Shown here: positions 54,251-62,904 of the stretch, piece after piece | Numbering within the stretch: position 1 is the first letter of the stretch | How the letters are laid out: every line of letters begins with the position of its first letter | Source of the DNA: Arthrobacter sp. 24S4-2 | GTDB lineage: Bacteria > Actinomycetota > Actinomycetes > Actinomycetales > Micrococcaceae | DNA length: 64,000 bases | Assembly: GCF_005280255.1 (NCBI RefSeq) | Contig: NZ_CP040018.1 | Coordinates: 2,356,001-2,420,000 of the forward strand | Reading direction: 5' to 3' | The notes under the pieces: generated by a model | The model's database searches: none | Seen by the model: the letters and a program-made list of their open reading frames with translations, nothing else | What the model was told of the DNA's origin: nothing | Made by a program: the position numbers and the translations under genes

Positions 54251-55254
54251 AGTGGGTATCCGGTTAGCTCAGGTAGTCTGGCTAGATGTCGAGACCGGAT
54301 TTTCCGCGGACGATTCTGGAGTTCCAGGCACGGTTTGGTGACGAGAAGGCGTGTCTGGACTATCTGGCTGAGTGCCGCTGGCCGGACGGCTACGTGTGTC
54401 CGCGGTGTCAGGGTCGGTATGCCTGGCCCCTGGCGGCGCGGGGACTTTGGGAATGCGCCGCCTGCCGTTACCAAGTCTCGCTGACGGCCGGTACTGTGCT
54501 CCACAAGACCCACACAGCGCTGCATTTATGGTTCTGGGCGGCCTACCTGATGACGACGGGTACCCCGGGGATCTCCGCCCGGCAGCTGCAGCGACAGCTC
54601 GGATTGTCCCGGTACGAGACGGCGTGGACCATGCTGCACAAGCTGCGCCGGGCTATGGTCAACCCGGAACGCACCTTGCTGACCGGTGAGGTCGAGGTGG
54701 ACGAGTGCGAGGTCGGCGGTCCTGAGATCGGCAGACGCGGCGGCAGGAGCCTCACAGCCCGGGCCACGCAGGTCGTCGTCGCAGTGGAGGTGCGCGGCCA
54801 GGGCTCGGGAAGGGTGCGAATGAAAGTGATCCACGATGCCTCCGGTGACACTCTGACCGGTTTCGTGATGGACACCGTGGCCCCTGGGGCCATCGTGCAT
54901 ACTGACGGGTGGATGGGCTACGCCCCCTTGGCCAAAAAGGGCTACACCCACCGCCCTCGCTCCCAGCGGGCTGCCAAGAAGGCCGGCGACACCGACCCGG
55001 TCCTTCCCCGCGTGCACCGCGCCATCAGCAACCTCAAGACCTGGCTGCGGGGAACCCACCGCTCCGTAGGCAATGAACACCTACAGGTGTACCTGGATGA
55101 ATTCACGTTCCGCTACAACAGGCGCGGCACGCCCATGGCGGCCTTCCAGTCCCTGCTCGGCCTCGGCACTACGCAAGCACCGACGACCTACCGCCAAATC
55201 ACTGCCCACGATCCGGGATCGGACCCCGTTACCTGAGCTAACCGGATACCCACT
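54251..55254 (+). mobile_element. IS1595-family insertion sequence with 8-bp target duplication
   Basis: A 1004-bp element. Left end AGTGGGTATCCGGTTAGCTC; the inverted right end is identical over the same 20 bases. Flanked by perfect 8-bp repeats ACGTGCAT (54243-54250 and 55255-55262). It carries one intact transposase and is inserted within the TTATGCCGA palindrome cluster. Confidence 0.95.
54286..55236 (+). CDS. IS1595-family (ISXO2-like) transposase
   Basis: A 316-residue transposase with an N-terminal zinc ribbon (CLDYLAECRWPDGYVCPRCQGRYAWPLAARGLWECAACRYQVSLTAGTVLHKT) and an ISXO2-type DDE domain: VEVDECEVGGPEIGRRGGR, IVHTDGWMGYAPLAKKGYTHRPR and the downstream HRAISNLKTWLRGTHRSVGNEHLQVYLDEFTFRYNRR. 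No lesion is visible. Confidence 0.95.
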   Translation: MSRPDFPRTILEFQARFGDEKACLDYLAECRWPDGYVCPRCQGRYAWPLAARGLWECAACRYQVSLTAGTVLHKTHTALHLWFWAAYLMTTGTPGISARQLQRQLGLSRYETAWTMLHKLRRAMVNPERTLLTGEVEVDECEVGGPEIGRRGGRSLTARATQVVVAVEVRGQGSGRVRMKVIHDASGDTLTGFVMDTVAPGAIVHTDGWMGYAPLAKKGYTHRPRSQRAAKKAGDTDPVLPRVHRAISNLKTWLRGTHRSVGNEHLQVYLDEFTFRYNRRGTPMAAFQSLLGLGTTQAPTTYRQITAHDPGSDPVT

Positions 55255-55261
55255 ACGTGCA

Positions 55262-55347
55262 TTATGCCGACGTCCGGATTATGCCGATGTGGCCTCGGGT
55301 TCCGTTTCGGGGCGGGGGTTTTGTGCTGGCGAGGTCGGCATAATCCG
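55262..55347. repeat. Cluster of direct and inverted TTATGCCGA sites (possible recombination site)
   Basis: TTATGCCGA occurs at 55262-55270 and 55279-55287 and inverted at 55335-55343. The last two form a 13-bp inverted repeat, CGGATTATGCCGA (55275-55287) and TCGGCATAATCCG (55335-55347). With the palindrome at 54218 they make five copies in about 120 bp once the IS1595 element is removed. They lie about 50 bp upstream of a tyrosine-recombinase N-terminus, as expected for an element end or attachment site. Confidence 0.65.
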
Positions 55348-55393
55348 GTGAGTTGATCCATGCTTGCCTTTCCGTTCTGGAGAGGAGAGCGTC

Positions 55394-55945
55394 ATGGTCA
55401 AGTTGCTGCGGTCGTTAGTGAGCGGGCCGTTGGAACCGCACGTTGAGGGGTTCGCCGAGGAACTGCTTAGACAGGGGTATTCGCGGGCCTCGGCCGAGCA
55501 GCACGTCTGTTTCATTGCGCATCTGGATCGCTGGATGCAGGCAGCGGGCGTCAGTCTTGGCGATCTGAGCGGTCAGGTCCTGGAGGTCTATCTGGTTGAG
55601 CGCCGTGCGGCCGGTTATCGGGAATACCGGTCAGTGAAGGCCTTGCGGCCGCTCCTGGACTACCTCGTTCGGCTGGGAGTGGTGCCTGTTCCGCCGGAGG
55701 TTCCGCTGGGACCGATGGAGGAGCTGTTGTCCCGCTACCGTGTCTGGCTGCTTCGTGAGCGGGGCCTGACCGCGGGCACGGCGCGCGGCTACGTCGACTG
55801 CGTGCGGCCGTTCCTTGTGAGTCGTCTGCGCGGTGACGTGCTCGAACTTGCCAGCCTGACTGCAGCCGATGTCACGGGATTCGTTTTGACTGCTTGTTCT
55901 GGGCGGGCCGTCGGGTCGGCGAAGTTGATCGTGTGCGCGTTGCGG
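55394..55945 (+). pseudogene. Tyrosine recombinase, N-terminal part only
   Basis: About 184 residues beginning MVKLLRSLVSGPLEPHVEGF with ribosome site GGAGAGGAGAGCGTC. It contains two core-binding (SAM-like) segments: EELLRQGYSRASAEQHVCFIAHLDRWM...VEVYLVERRAAGY, and LLSRYRVWLLRERGLTAGTARGYVDCVRPFL...LTAADVTGFVLTACSGRAVGSAKLIVCALR. Here the catalytic domain should begin, but the sequence switches in frame to an unrelated family (next feature). The Arg, His and Tyr catalytic residues are missing. It is therefore a truncated integrase whose reading frame has been captured. Confidence 0.8.
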
Positions 55946-57546
55946 TATGACGTCCTCGAAGGCCACGTGGCCCTGGATGTTCAGTGCCTGGACCGGATCT
56001 ATCTCAATGGCTACGTCCCGAACCTGCAGGTCGGCGGTCAGGTCGTTTCGTTCATGACCAGGCATCTGGGCGATCGAATCCCTTCCCCGGCGATCCTGGA
56101 AAAGATCGGAACCGTCTTTCGCCGCTCGGTGAATTCCTTTGCCGAGGCCAACCACATCCCGTTGATCCGCTTCGCCAAGGACGACCGCAAGATCGACGTG
56201 ATGCGACGCTATATGCGCGCGCAGGAAAGGGTTGGCCGGTCCGGAGTCGTCGCGATCGGGGTTGCCCAGGAGTACCAGAATGTTTTCGCCTCCACCCAGC
56301 GCCAAGGCACCAACGGAATCCCGTGCTTTGGCTTCCACAAGGCAGACCGGCGGGTGACGTGTTTCTACTTCTATCTCTGGGATGCCGACTTCGGTCCGGC
56401 GTTCATCAAGATCTGCGCGTACTTCCCGTATCCAATCAAGGTCTGGATCAATGGGCACGAGTGGGCCAAGCGCCAAGCCACACACGCGGGGATCGCCTTC
56501 ACCGAACTCTCCAACGGATTCGCCGCTTGCGAGGATCCCCGGTCGCTGCAGGAGATTTGTGACCGACTCGGCCCCGGTAACATCGAGGTTTTCTTCCAGC
56601 GCTGGCTCGCCGTGCTCCCCTTGCCGCTGACCGATCACGATGCGGACGCCGGGTACTGGTGGGAGCTGTCCATGCGCCAAGTCGAGATCTCCGGGACCCT
56701 CGTCTTTGACGCGCCCCGCCACGCCCGCGGCTTCTTTGAGGCACTCGTCGCGGACAATCTCGATATCGGCCGGCCCGACAGCGTCGAACTCATCTTCACC
56801 GGACATGCCCCGCACAGCAGAGCCGGACGACCAGTCAAAGTGGGAACAGTATGTTAAACGAAGATTGTCACCCGGGACACCGACGTGACCGTCAACGCGT
56901 TCTACAAGCATTCAAGGATCAAGCAATACCTCAAGGACGGCCGGGCACTGCGTATCGAAACCGTCGTGAACTCACCGGACGACCTGCGCTGCCACCGCCG
57001 TCTGGAGCACCTGCCCGAACTGCAGTCCAAAGCCCGTGACATCAACGCCCGGCTGCTCGATACTGAACGCGTCGGGCAGGGCCGTGTCCTTGCGAACCCA
57101 GCCTTTGAGCGGGTCGCGCTCCCTACGCTTACCGCGGACGGAAAGAGGGCTCCGGCCTTACGGTTCGGTGACCCCCGGGTCATGGCCCTGCTCGGCGCCT
57201 TATGTGTCAGCCTTACCGCCCTCGGATTCACCCATAGGAGCCTGCGAGCCCGGGTGAACCATCTGCTGGGCATCGGACACAGCGCCAACCAAATGAGCTA
57301 CGACCTTGCCAGGCTGCGCCGCAACGGACTCATCGAACGACGCCCACACACCAACACACCTACAAGCTCACCGCTGATGGGCTACGTGTCGCACTGTTCT
57401 ACACCAAGGTCCACAACCGGCTCCTGCGCCCCCTCCTCGCAGCAGACAAAGCCCCCGCACCGGCACCACTGCGCCAAGCCCTGGCAACCATCGACCGCCA
57501 CGTCAACGGCTACATCGACAACGCCCGGATGAAAAACACTGCCTAG
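55946..57546 (+). pseudogene. Protein of an uncharacterised actinobacterial family, broken by a stop and a frameshift
   Basis: The sequence runs on from the recombinase fragment in frame. It reads YDVLEGHVALDVQCLDRIYLNGYVPNL... FPYPIKVWINGHEWAKRQATHAGIAF... ELSMRQVEISGTLVFDAPRHARGFFEALVADNLDIGRPDS to a TAA at 56855. The same frame continues TKIVTRDTDVTVNAFYKHSRIKQYLKDGRALRIETVVNSPDDL...RFGDPRVMALLGALCVSL. It slips at about 57354-57360 and ends YKLTADGLRVALFYTKVHNRLLRPLLAADK...HVNGYIDNARMKNTA at 57546. Restored, it is about 530 residues. I recognise the pattern as a recurrent family usually annotated hypothetical; its function is unknown to me. No catalytic signature is evident. Its association with recombinase and repeat sequences hints at a mobile origin. 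Confidence 0.65.
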
Positions 57547-57590
57547 AACTCAAGACAAAGATCAAAGTTCTGACCAGCAAGGAACGCTAG

Positions 57591-59324
57591 GAGCGCGGGT
57601 CAGTAGTCGGCCGGGTTCTTAAAACGCCGTGTGAATTGCCGGGGTGCGGGAGGGGTGGCTGGAAGAATCGGGAGTATGAATTCCGGTTCCCAGGATGGCC
57701 TTTTTGATGAAGCTCTCGTGGAGCGGGTGGAGCGTTTTGATGACGGGATCGTTGAGGCCGGTGCTGGTGTGAAGAAGCGGTTCAAATCCTTTGAGCCGGA
57801 CGCGGTGATGCTGGTCCCGCCGTCGCTGGATGAGTGGTTGCCGGGCAATCATCTGGCCCGGTTCATCGCTGATCTGGTGTCCCGGGAGCTGAATCTGTCC
57901 CGGTTCTACGGCTCGTATGGGAAGACGAAGGGCCAGCCGCCGTATGATCCGCGGTTGATGGTCCGGGTCCTGCTTTACGGCTACTGCGTCGGGGTGCGTT
58001 CCTCCCGGGAGTTGGAGCGGGCGTGCGTGGACGTGGTCGCGTTCCGTTGGCTGGCCGGGCAGCAGGCACCGGATTTCCGGTCCATCGGCCGGTTCCGCAA
58101 ACGCCATCTCGCGGCGTTGGGGAACGTGTTCCTGCAGGCGCTGGAACTCTGCCGGGCCGCGGGCATGGTCTCCTTGGGCCGGGTTGCCCTGGACGGGACG
58201 AAGGTCCGGGCCAACGCGTCCCGGCGAAAGGCGATGAGCTACGGACGGCTGACCGAAAAACAGAGGATCCTCGCCGCGGAGGTCTCGGACATGCTCGCCG
58301 ACGCCGAGGCCGTGGACAGGGAGGAGGATGCCCGGTTCGGGGCGGATACGCGCGGCGATGAGCTCCCGCCGGACCTGGCCGACCGGCAATCGCGGCTGGC
58401 GAAGATGGCCGCGGCCCGCAAACAGCTCGAAGAGGACGCGGCAGCCAAAGCACGCCAAGAGGCGGAGCAGAAAGCCCGGGACCGCGGCGATGACGACGGG
58501 GCGGCTGCGGCCAAGGGCGAGGAAGCCGCGGCCAAAGCGGAGGTCAGACCGAGGGCCCAGCGCAATTTCACGGACCCCGACTCCCGGATCATGAAGACCG
58601 CAGACGGCTCGTACCACTATTGCTACAACGCCCAGGCCGTGGTCGACGCGGACCATCAGGTCATCGTCGCCACCGATCTGAACAACACCGCGGTGGACGT
58701 GCAGCAACTGGTCCCGATGACCGAACGCACCGCCGAAACCCTGGGCCGGATGCCCGCCCAATGGACCATTGATGCCGGATATTGTTCAGCAGCCAACCTC
58801 GAACACGTGAAGGAAATCGAGGCCGCCGGCGGGACCGAGTTCTTCATCGCGACCGGCCGGCTCAAACACGGCGAAAAGGTTCCCGAGACGCCCCGGGGCA
58901 GGATCCCGGCCACCGCCACACTCCGGGAACGGATGGCGAGGAAACTCAAAACCAAGAAGGGCCGGGCCGTTTACGCGCGGCGCAAGGCGATCATCGAACC
59001 GGTCTTCGGGCAAATCCACACCCGCCAGGGCAAACACGTACTCCTGCGCGGCCTCGAACAGGCCAAACACGAGTGGGAACTGATGGCAGGCTGTCACAAC
59101 CTGCTGAAATTGTTCACTTTCAAAGCCAAAGCCGGTCTCAACGCCCCGGCCGGAGCCTGACCCACGGGCCAAGGCGGCCACGGCTGCCCGGCCCGCGGCC
59201 GCTGCCAATCCTCGAAGGAGGCCCACCACCGCCGCGGACAGCCCGGTCATCAAGATGGCAACGTGTCACCGGTCAGTAGACAGGACCACTCCTGGATGAC
59301 GGAAACCACTACCGCCCCACGCTC
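57591..59324 (+). mobile_element. IS1182-family insertion sequence with CTAG flanks
   Basis: The left end GAGCGCGGGTCAGTAGTCGG and inverted right end GAGCGTGGGGCGGTAGTGG are clearly related. CTAG lies directly outside both ends (57587-57590 and 59325-59328), fitting a 4-bp palindromic target duplication. One transposase gene is inside. Size is 1734 bp. Confidence 0.85.
57676..59160 (+). CDS. IS1182-family transposase
   Basis: About 494 residues from the ATG at 57676 (MNSGSQDGLFDEALVERV); the frame is open from 57631. The N-terminal part (LVPPSLDEWLPGNHLARFIADLV... YDPRLMVRVLLYGYCVGVRSSRELERAC) is the DUF772 region of IS1182 enzymes. The DDE residues lie in RVALDGTKVRANAS, WTIDAGYCSAANLE and RRKAIIEPVFGQIH. 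A long Ala/Lys/Glu-rich coiled-coil insert sits between (LAKMAAARKQLEEDAAAKARQEAEQKARDRG). Intact. Confidence 0.94.
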   Translation: MNSGSQDGLFDEALVERVERFDDGIVEAGAGVKKRFKSFEPDAVMLVPPSLDEWLPGNHLARFIADLVSRELNLSRFYGSYGKTKGQPPYDPRLMVRVLLYGYCVGVRSSRELERACVDVVAFRWLAGQQAPDFRSIGRFRKRHLAALGNVFLQALELCRAAGMVSLGRVALDGTKVRANASRRKAMSYGRLTEKQRILAAEVSDMLADAEAVDREEDARFGADTRGDELPPDLADRQSRLAKMAAARKQLEEDAAAKARQEAEQKARDRGDDDGAAAAKGEEAAAKAEVRPRAQRNFTDPDSRIMKTADGSYHYCYNAQAVVDADHQVIVATDLNNTAVDVQQLVPMTERTAETLGRMPAQWTIDAGYCSAANLEHVKEIEAAGGTEFFIATGRLKHGEKVPETPRGRIPATATLRERMARKLKTKKGRAVYARRKAIIEPVFGQIHTRQGKHVLLRGLEQAKHEWELMAGCHNLLKLFTFKAKAGLNAPAGA

Positions 59325-59349
59325 CTAGGGGGGAATCTGCCACGCGGGG

Positions 59350-60384
59350 TCAGCGCCAGCCGAGCTGCGGAGCCACATACTTCAGGATCGACTCGATGAC
59401 GTGGGCGTTGTAGTCGACTCCGAGCTGGTTCGGGACCGTGAGCAGTAGGGTGTCTGCCGCGGCGATCGCCTCGTCCTCGGCCAGCTTCGCGGCCAGCTCG
59501 TCGGGGGCACCCGCGTAGGACCGGCCAAAGACCGCGCGCGTTTTCTCGTCAATGTTGCCCACCTGGTCGGAGCTGTGGCGGTCGCGGGCGAAGTATTGCC
59601 AGTCGCGCTCGTCCGTCAGTGCGAAGATGCTGCGGCTGACCGAGACGCGCGGCTCCCGCTCGTGCCCCGCCTCCTTCCAGGCCTGCCGGTAGAGCTCGAT
59701 CTGCTCGGCGTGCTGGATATGGAACGGCTTGCCGCTCTCGTCATCCTTGAGCGTGGAGCTCTGCAGGTTCATGCCGAGCTTCGCCGCCCAGACGGCCGTG
59801 GCGTTCGAGCCGGAACCCCACCAGATGCGCTCACGCAGGCCCTCCGAGTGCGGCTCCACGCGCAGCAGGCCCGGAGGGTTCGGGAACATCGGGCGCGGGC
59901 TCGGCGCCGCGAAGCCCTCGCCAGTGAGCACCTCGAGCAGACGCTCGGTGTGCCTGCGGCCCATGTCGGCGTCCGACTCTCCCTCGGCGGGGGCGAAGCC
60001 GAAGTGACGCCACCCGTCGATGACCTGCTCGGGTGAACCCCTGCTGATGCCCAGCTGCAGCCGGCCGCCCGAGATCAGGTCGGCCGCGCCGGCGTCCTCC
60101 GCCATGTAGAGCGGGTTCTCGTAGCGCATGTCGATCACGCCGGTACCGATCTCGATGCGGCTTGTCCGTGCCCCGATCGCAGCGAGCAGCGGGAACGGGG
60201 AGGCGTATTGCTGCGCGAAGTGGTGGACGCGGAAGTAGGCGCCGTCCGCCCCCAACTCCTCGGCCGCGACCGCAAGGTCGATCGCCTGCAACAGCGCGTC
60301 GGACGCGTTGCGCGTGCCGGACTCCGGGTGGTCGGTCCAATGGCCGAAGGACAGGAATCCGATGTTTTTCACACCATAAACCAA
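59350..60384 (-). CDS. LLM-class flavin-dependent oxidoreductase
   Basis: A 344-residue luciferase-like monooxygenase-fold protein. It begins MVYGVKNIGFLSFGHWTDHPESGTRNASDALLQAIDLAVAAEELGADGAYFRVHHFAQQYASPFPLLAAIGARTSRIEIGTGVIDMRYENPLYMAEDAGAADLISGGRLQLGISRGSPEQ, with the usual barrel motifs. It would use reduced flavin and oxygen, but the substrate cannot be told. It lies alone between IS1182 and an IS30 remnant. The start is the ATG at 60384; ATG or GTG a few codons later would also be possible. Confidence 0.92.
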   Translation of the reverse strand: MVYGVKNIGFLSFGHWTDHPESGTRNASDALLQAIDLAVAAEELGADGAYFRVHHFAQQYASPFPLLAAIGARTSRIEIGTGVIDMRYENPLYMAEDAGAADLISGGRLQLGISRGSPEQVIDGWRHFGFAPAEGESDADMGRRHTERLLEVLTGEGFAAPSPRPMFPNPPGLLRVEPHSEGLRERIWWGSGSNATAVWAAKLGMNLQSSTLKDDESGKPFHIQHAEQIELYRQAWKEAGHEREPRVSVSRSIFALTDERDWQYFARDRHSSDQVGNIDEKTRAVFGRSYAGAPDELAAKLAEDEAIAAADTLLLTVPNQLGVDYNAHVIESILKYVAPQLGWR

Positions 60385-60639
60385 CGTGGGTGACGGCAGT
60401 TCTTATTCCCGCGGGGCCTCAGCCTCGCACCCCCTCCCGCGGCACGGGCCGCCTCCGCCACGGCCGGAAATGCGGCCCGTCCGTCGCCTCCCTAACGGGT
60501 CGCACAGGGGCAGTGAATCGTTCAGGGTCGCGGTTTCCTGTCGGAGGAAGCGCGACAGTTCCGGCAAGGGTCCCGGCGTCCCGCCGGTCCGTATGGCCGT
60601 CTTAAGGATGCCGAAGGCTTCGTGAACCGCCGCCAGCAC

Positions 60640-61095
60640 GCCCGTGCCCTGCGTACTCGATCACAGCCATTAGCCGTGGATCCCGCCGTCTCCCTACGCA
60701 GCGGACGGACAGGTCGCCGGCCACGCCGCCGGAAGGAGCACCGGACCAGGACCGTGATCCTGGACCGGCCTGCAGAAGTGACCGGCAGATCAGTACCAGG
60801 GCATTGGGGACTTAATCATTGGAAGGGCGGCCGCTCAGCCATTGCCACACTGGTCAAACGGACGACACGCTTCATCGTCCTCGTCCTGGTGCATCTGGCA
60901 GGGAACCGCGGTGCTTAGAACCTACGCGACCGGTTGGCTGAATCGATGAGCCCGCTCCCGGCCCATCTGCGTCGTTCCCTGACTTGGGATCAGGGCACTG
61001 AAATGGCCTGCCACCAGGACTTCACACGGCGGACCCTCATCCCGGTCTACTTCTGTGACCCCGCCAGCCCCTGGCAGCGCGGCTCTCAGGCGAGT
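60640..61095 (+). pseudogene. IS30-family transposase remnant
   Basis: Two out-of-phase segments of one IS30 transposase: LRSGRTGRRPRRRKEHRTRTVILDRPAEVTGRSVPGHWG...AIATLVKRTTRFIVLVLVHLAGN, then after a stop DRLAESMSPLPAHLRRSLTWDQGTEMACHQDFTRRTLIPVYFCDPASPWQRGS. The first Asp position (GHWEGD in active enzymes) is mutated and the terminal Glu region is missing, so it is long dead. It is clearly different from the intact IS30 copy at 30.4-32.4 kb. Confidence 0.8.
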
Positions 61096-61182
61096 CCCCT
61101 GGCAGGCAAGCTGGGCCGCCGTCGTCCACCCGTCGCGTTGATTGGGTGGGTCTGAAACCATCCGGCGGTTGGGTAGCCATGG

Positions 61183-62675
61183 TCAGGCGAGGGTGGTGAG
61201 CCTGAGCGAAGCGACCTTTGCGGTTCCTCCGGTGGTGTACAGCGATACACCGGTGCTGGAGGGGTCCGGGAAGATCAGTTCGGTGAGGGTGACTTCTCCG
61301 TCTTGGGCGAAGATCTCCACAGAGCAGTGATCAACGAAAATACGCAGGTTATACGCTCCATCCACGGCACGCAGGGGCGCGGTGTCGATCGATGCAAAGG
61401 CGCTGTGGAACGCCGTGTTGCCTGAGACCGTTCGATCCACGAGCAGTCTGCCGTCACCCGGACGGATGCCGATCCTTGTACCTTCGTTGCCGTTGCCGCG
61501 GATCACGAGGCCAAATTCATCTGCGGAACCGGGCACAAACGTTACCTCGATGAGTTGCACGGCGCCCCCTCCTGCCACGGAACGGATGCCATCGACGTCG
61601 AGCTCTGTGTAGGCAACTGTGCGGGTAAGCGCTGCGGGGTCACTCACTGCCTGCTGGGTGAGGTGCGGTGCCCCTTCGGAGGTGACCAGCGAGACTTCGC
61701 GTACAAGCGACATGGGGCTTCGCCACGGGGAGGTTGGAATGTCGTTGCCGTACTGCCAGTTGTTCATCCAGGCCATCATGAGCCGGCGGCCGTCCGGAAC
61801 GTTGCTGAAGGAAACGGCAGCGTAGTAGTCCCGGCCCCAGTCGAGCCAGTGATACTCGGTCAGGCGCGCCGGATCCTGGTCGCCTTCAGTGACCGTGGTT
61901 TCGGACCTGAACGTCACGCCGTCGAATTCGCCAACGAAGTACTGTCCCGCAGATCCTCCGTTTGGCCCGCCGGGATTGAGGTTAACGGTCAGGACCCATC
62001 TGATCAGGTCCTCGTTCCCGTCAAGTGGAAGCGGGAACAGGTCAGGACATTCCCAGACTCCGCCGGTGGCGTTGGCGGGCCCGAAACTGCTGAGGTAGTC
62101 CCAGCTCTTGAGGTCATCGGAGCGGTACATCACGACGGTGAAATCCAGTGCCTCGACAGCGACCATGACCCAGTAGGATCCGGAAGTGCCGTCGTACCAG
62201 AAGACCTTCGGGTCCCGGAACTCGGCCGAGTCCCTGCTCAAGACGGGGTTGCCGTGGTATTTGGACCAGGTGTAGCCGCCGTCGGTGCTCCACGCGAGTG
62301 ACTGGGCCTGGATCCCGGCGTGCTGTGAGTTCTCCTTGTAGGCACTTGTGTAGATGGCGACCAGGGGTGCAGCAGTTCCGTCGCCGAGTCCGCTGGTGTT
62401 GTGCTGGTCGTAGACGACGCTGCCGGAGAAGATGTCCTCGTTTTCGTCGCAGGCAATGGCGACGGGTTGTTCTGTCCACGTGATGAGGTTCGTGGAGGTG
62501 GCGTGCCCCAGGACATGTTTCCCCAGACATTCCCGAAGGGGTTGTTCTGGTAGTAGAGGTGGTAACTACCCTCGTAGTAGATGAGGCCGTTGGGGTCATT
62601 GAGCCAGGTGTCCTTGCTGGCGTAATGCATCGCCGGCCGGAAAGCTTCACGTGTGGGCGCGGTTACCGCGGTCAT
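61183..62675 (-). CDS. GH32 fructan hydrolase (levanase/inulinase type), frameshifted in the N-terminal part
   Basis: Starts at ATG 62675: MTAVTAPTREAFRPAMHYASKDTWLNDPNGLIYYEGSYHLYYQNNPFGNVWGNMSWG. The frame slips at a C-run (62506-62509, plus strand) and continues HATSTNLITWTEQPVAIACDENEDIFSGSVVYDQH to a stop at 61183. Adding one base gives about 497 residues. GH32 residues are all visible: nucleophile Asp in WLNDPNG, FRDPKVFW, and acid/base Glu in VWECPDLFPL. The C-terminal beta-sandwich contains FVDHCSVEIFAQDG. There is no signal peptide, so it is probably cytoplasmic. As written only the part after the slip (from about 62500, lacking WLNDPNG) stays open, so it would be inactive unless the indel is an error. 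Confidence 0.85.
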
Positions 62676-62904
62676 GAATCAAAGTCTCGTTTCATTTCGT
62701 CTTCCTGAGGAAGGGTGGGGCGGCCTTCCAGCCGGCGAACGGCGCGGGTCGCTGTTCGGCGGTTGGACGGATGCTGGTGTTAGCAGTTGCTCTTGTATCG
62801 GTCGTACGTCCGCTTCGCGGCGGGATGCCCCGGCCATGAGCTGGATGTCTTAGGTGATAGAGCGATTTGGAAATGACTCCAAAGGCGGGAGAGGTCGGAC
62901 TGAG

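Noticed and set aside
55631..56911. A 426-codon frame antisense to the chimeric recombinase gene
   Set aside because: The plus-strand reading has recognisable conserved segments; the reverse has none.
57619..58761. A 380-codon frame antisense to the IS1182 transposase
   Set aside because: Proline/arginine-rich shadow of an intact transposase gene.
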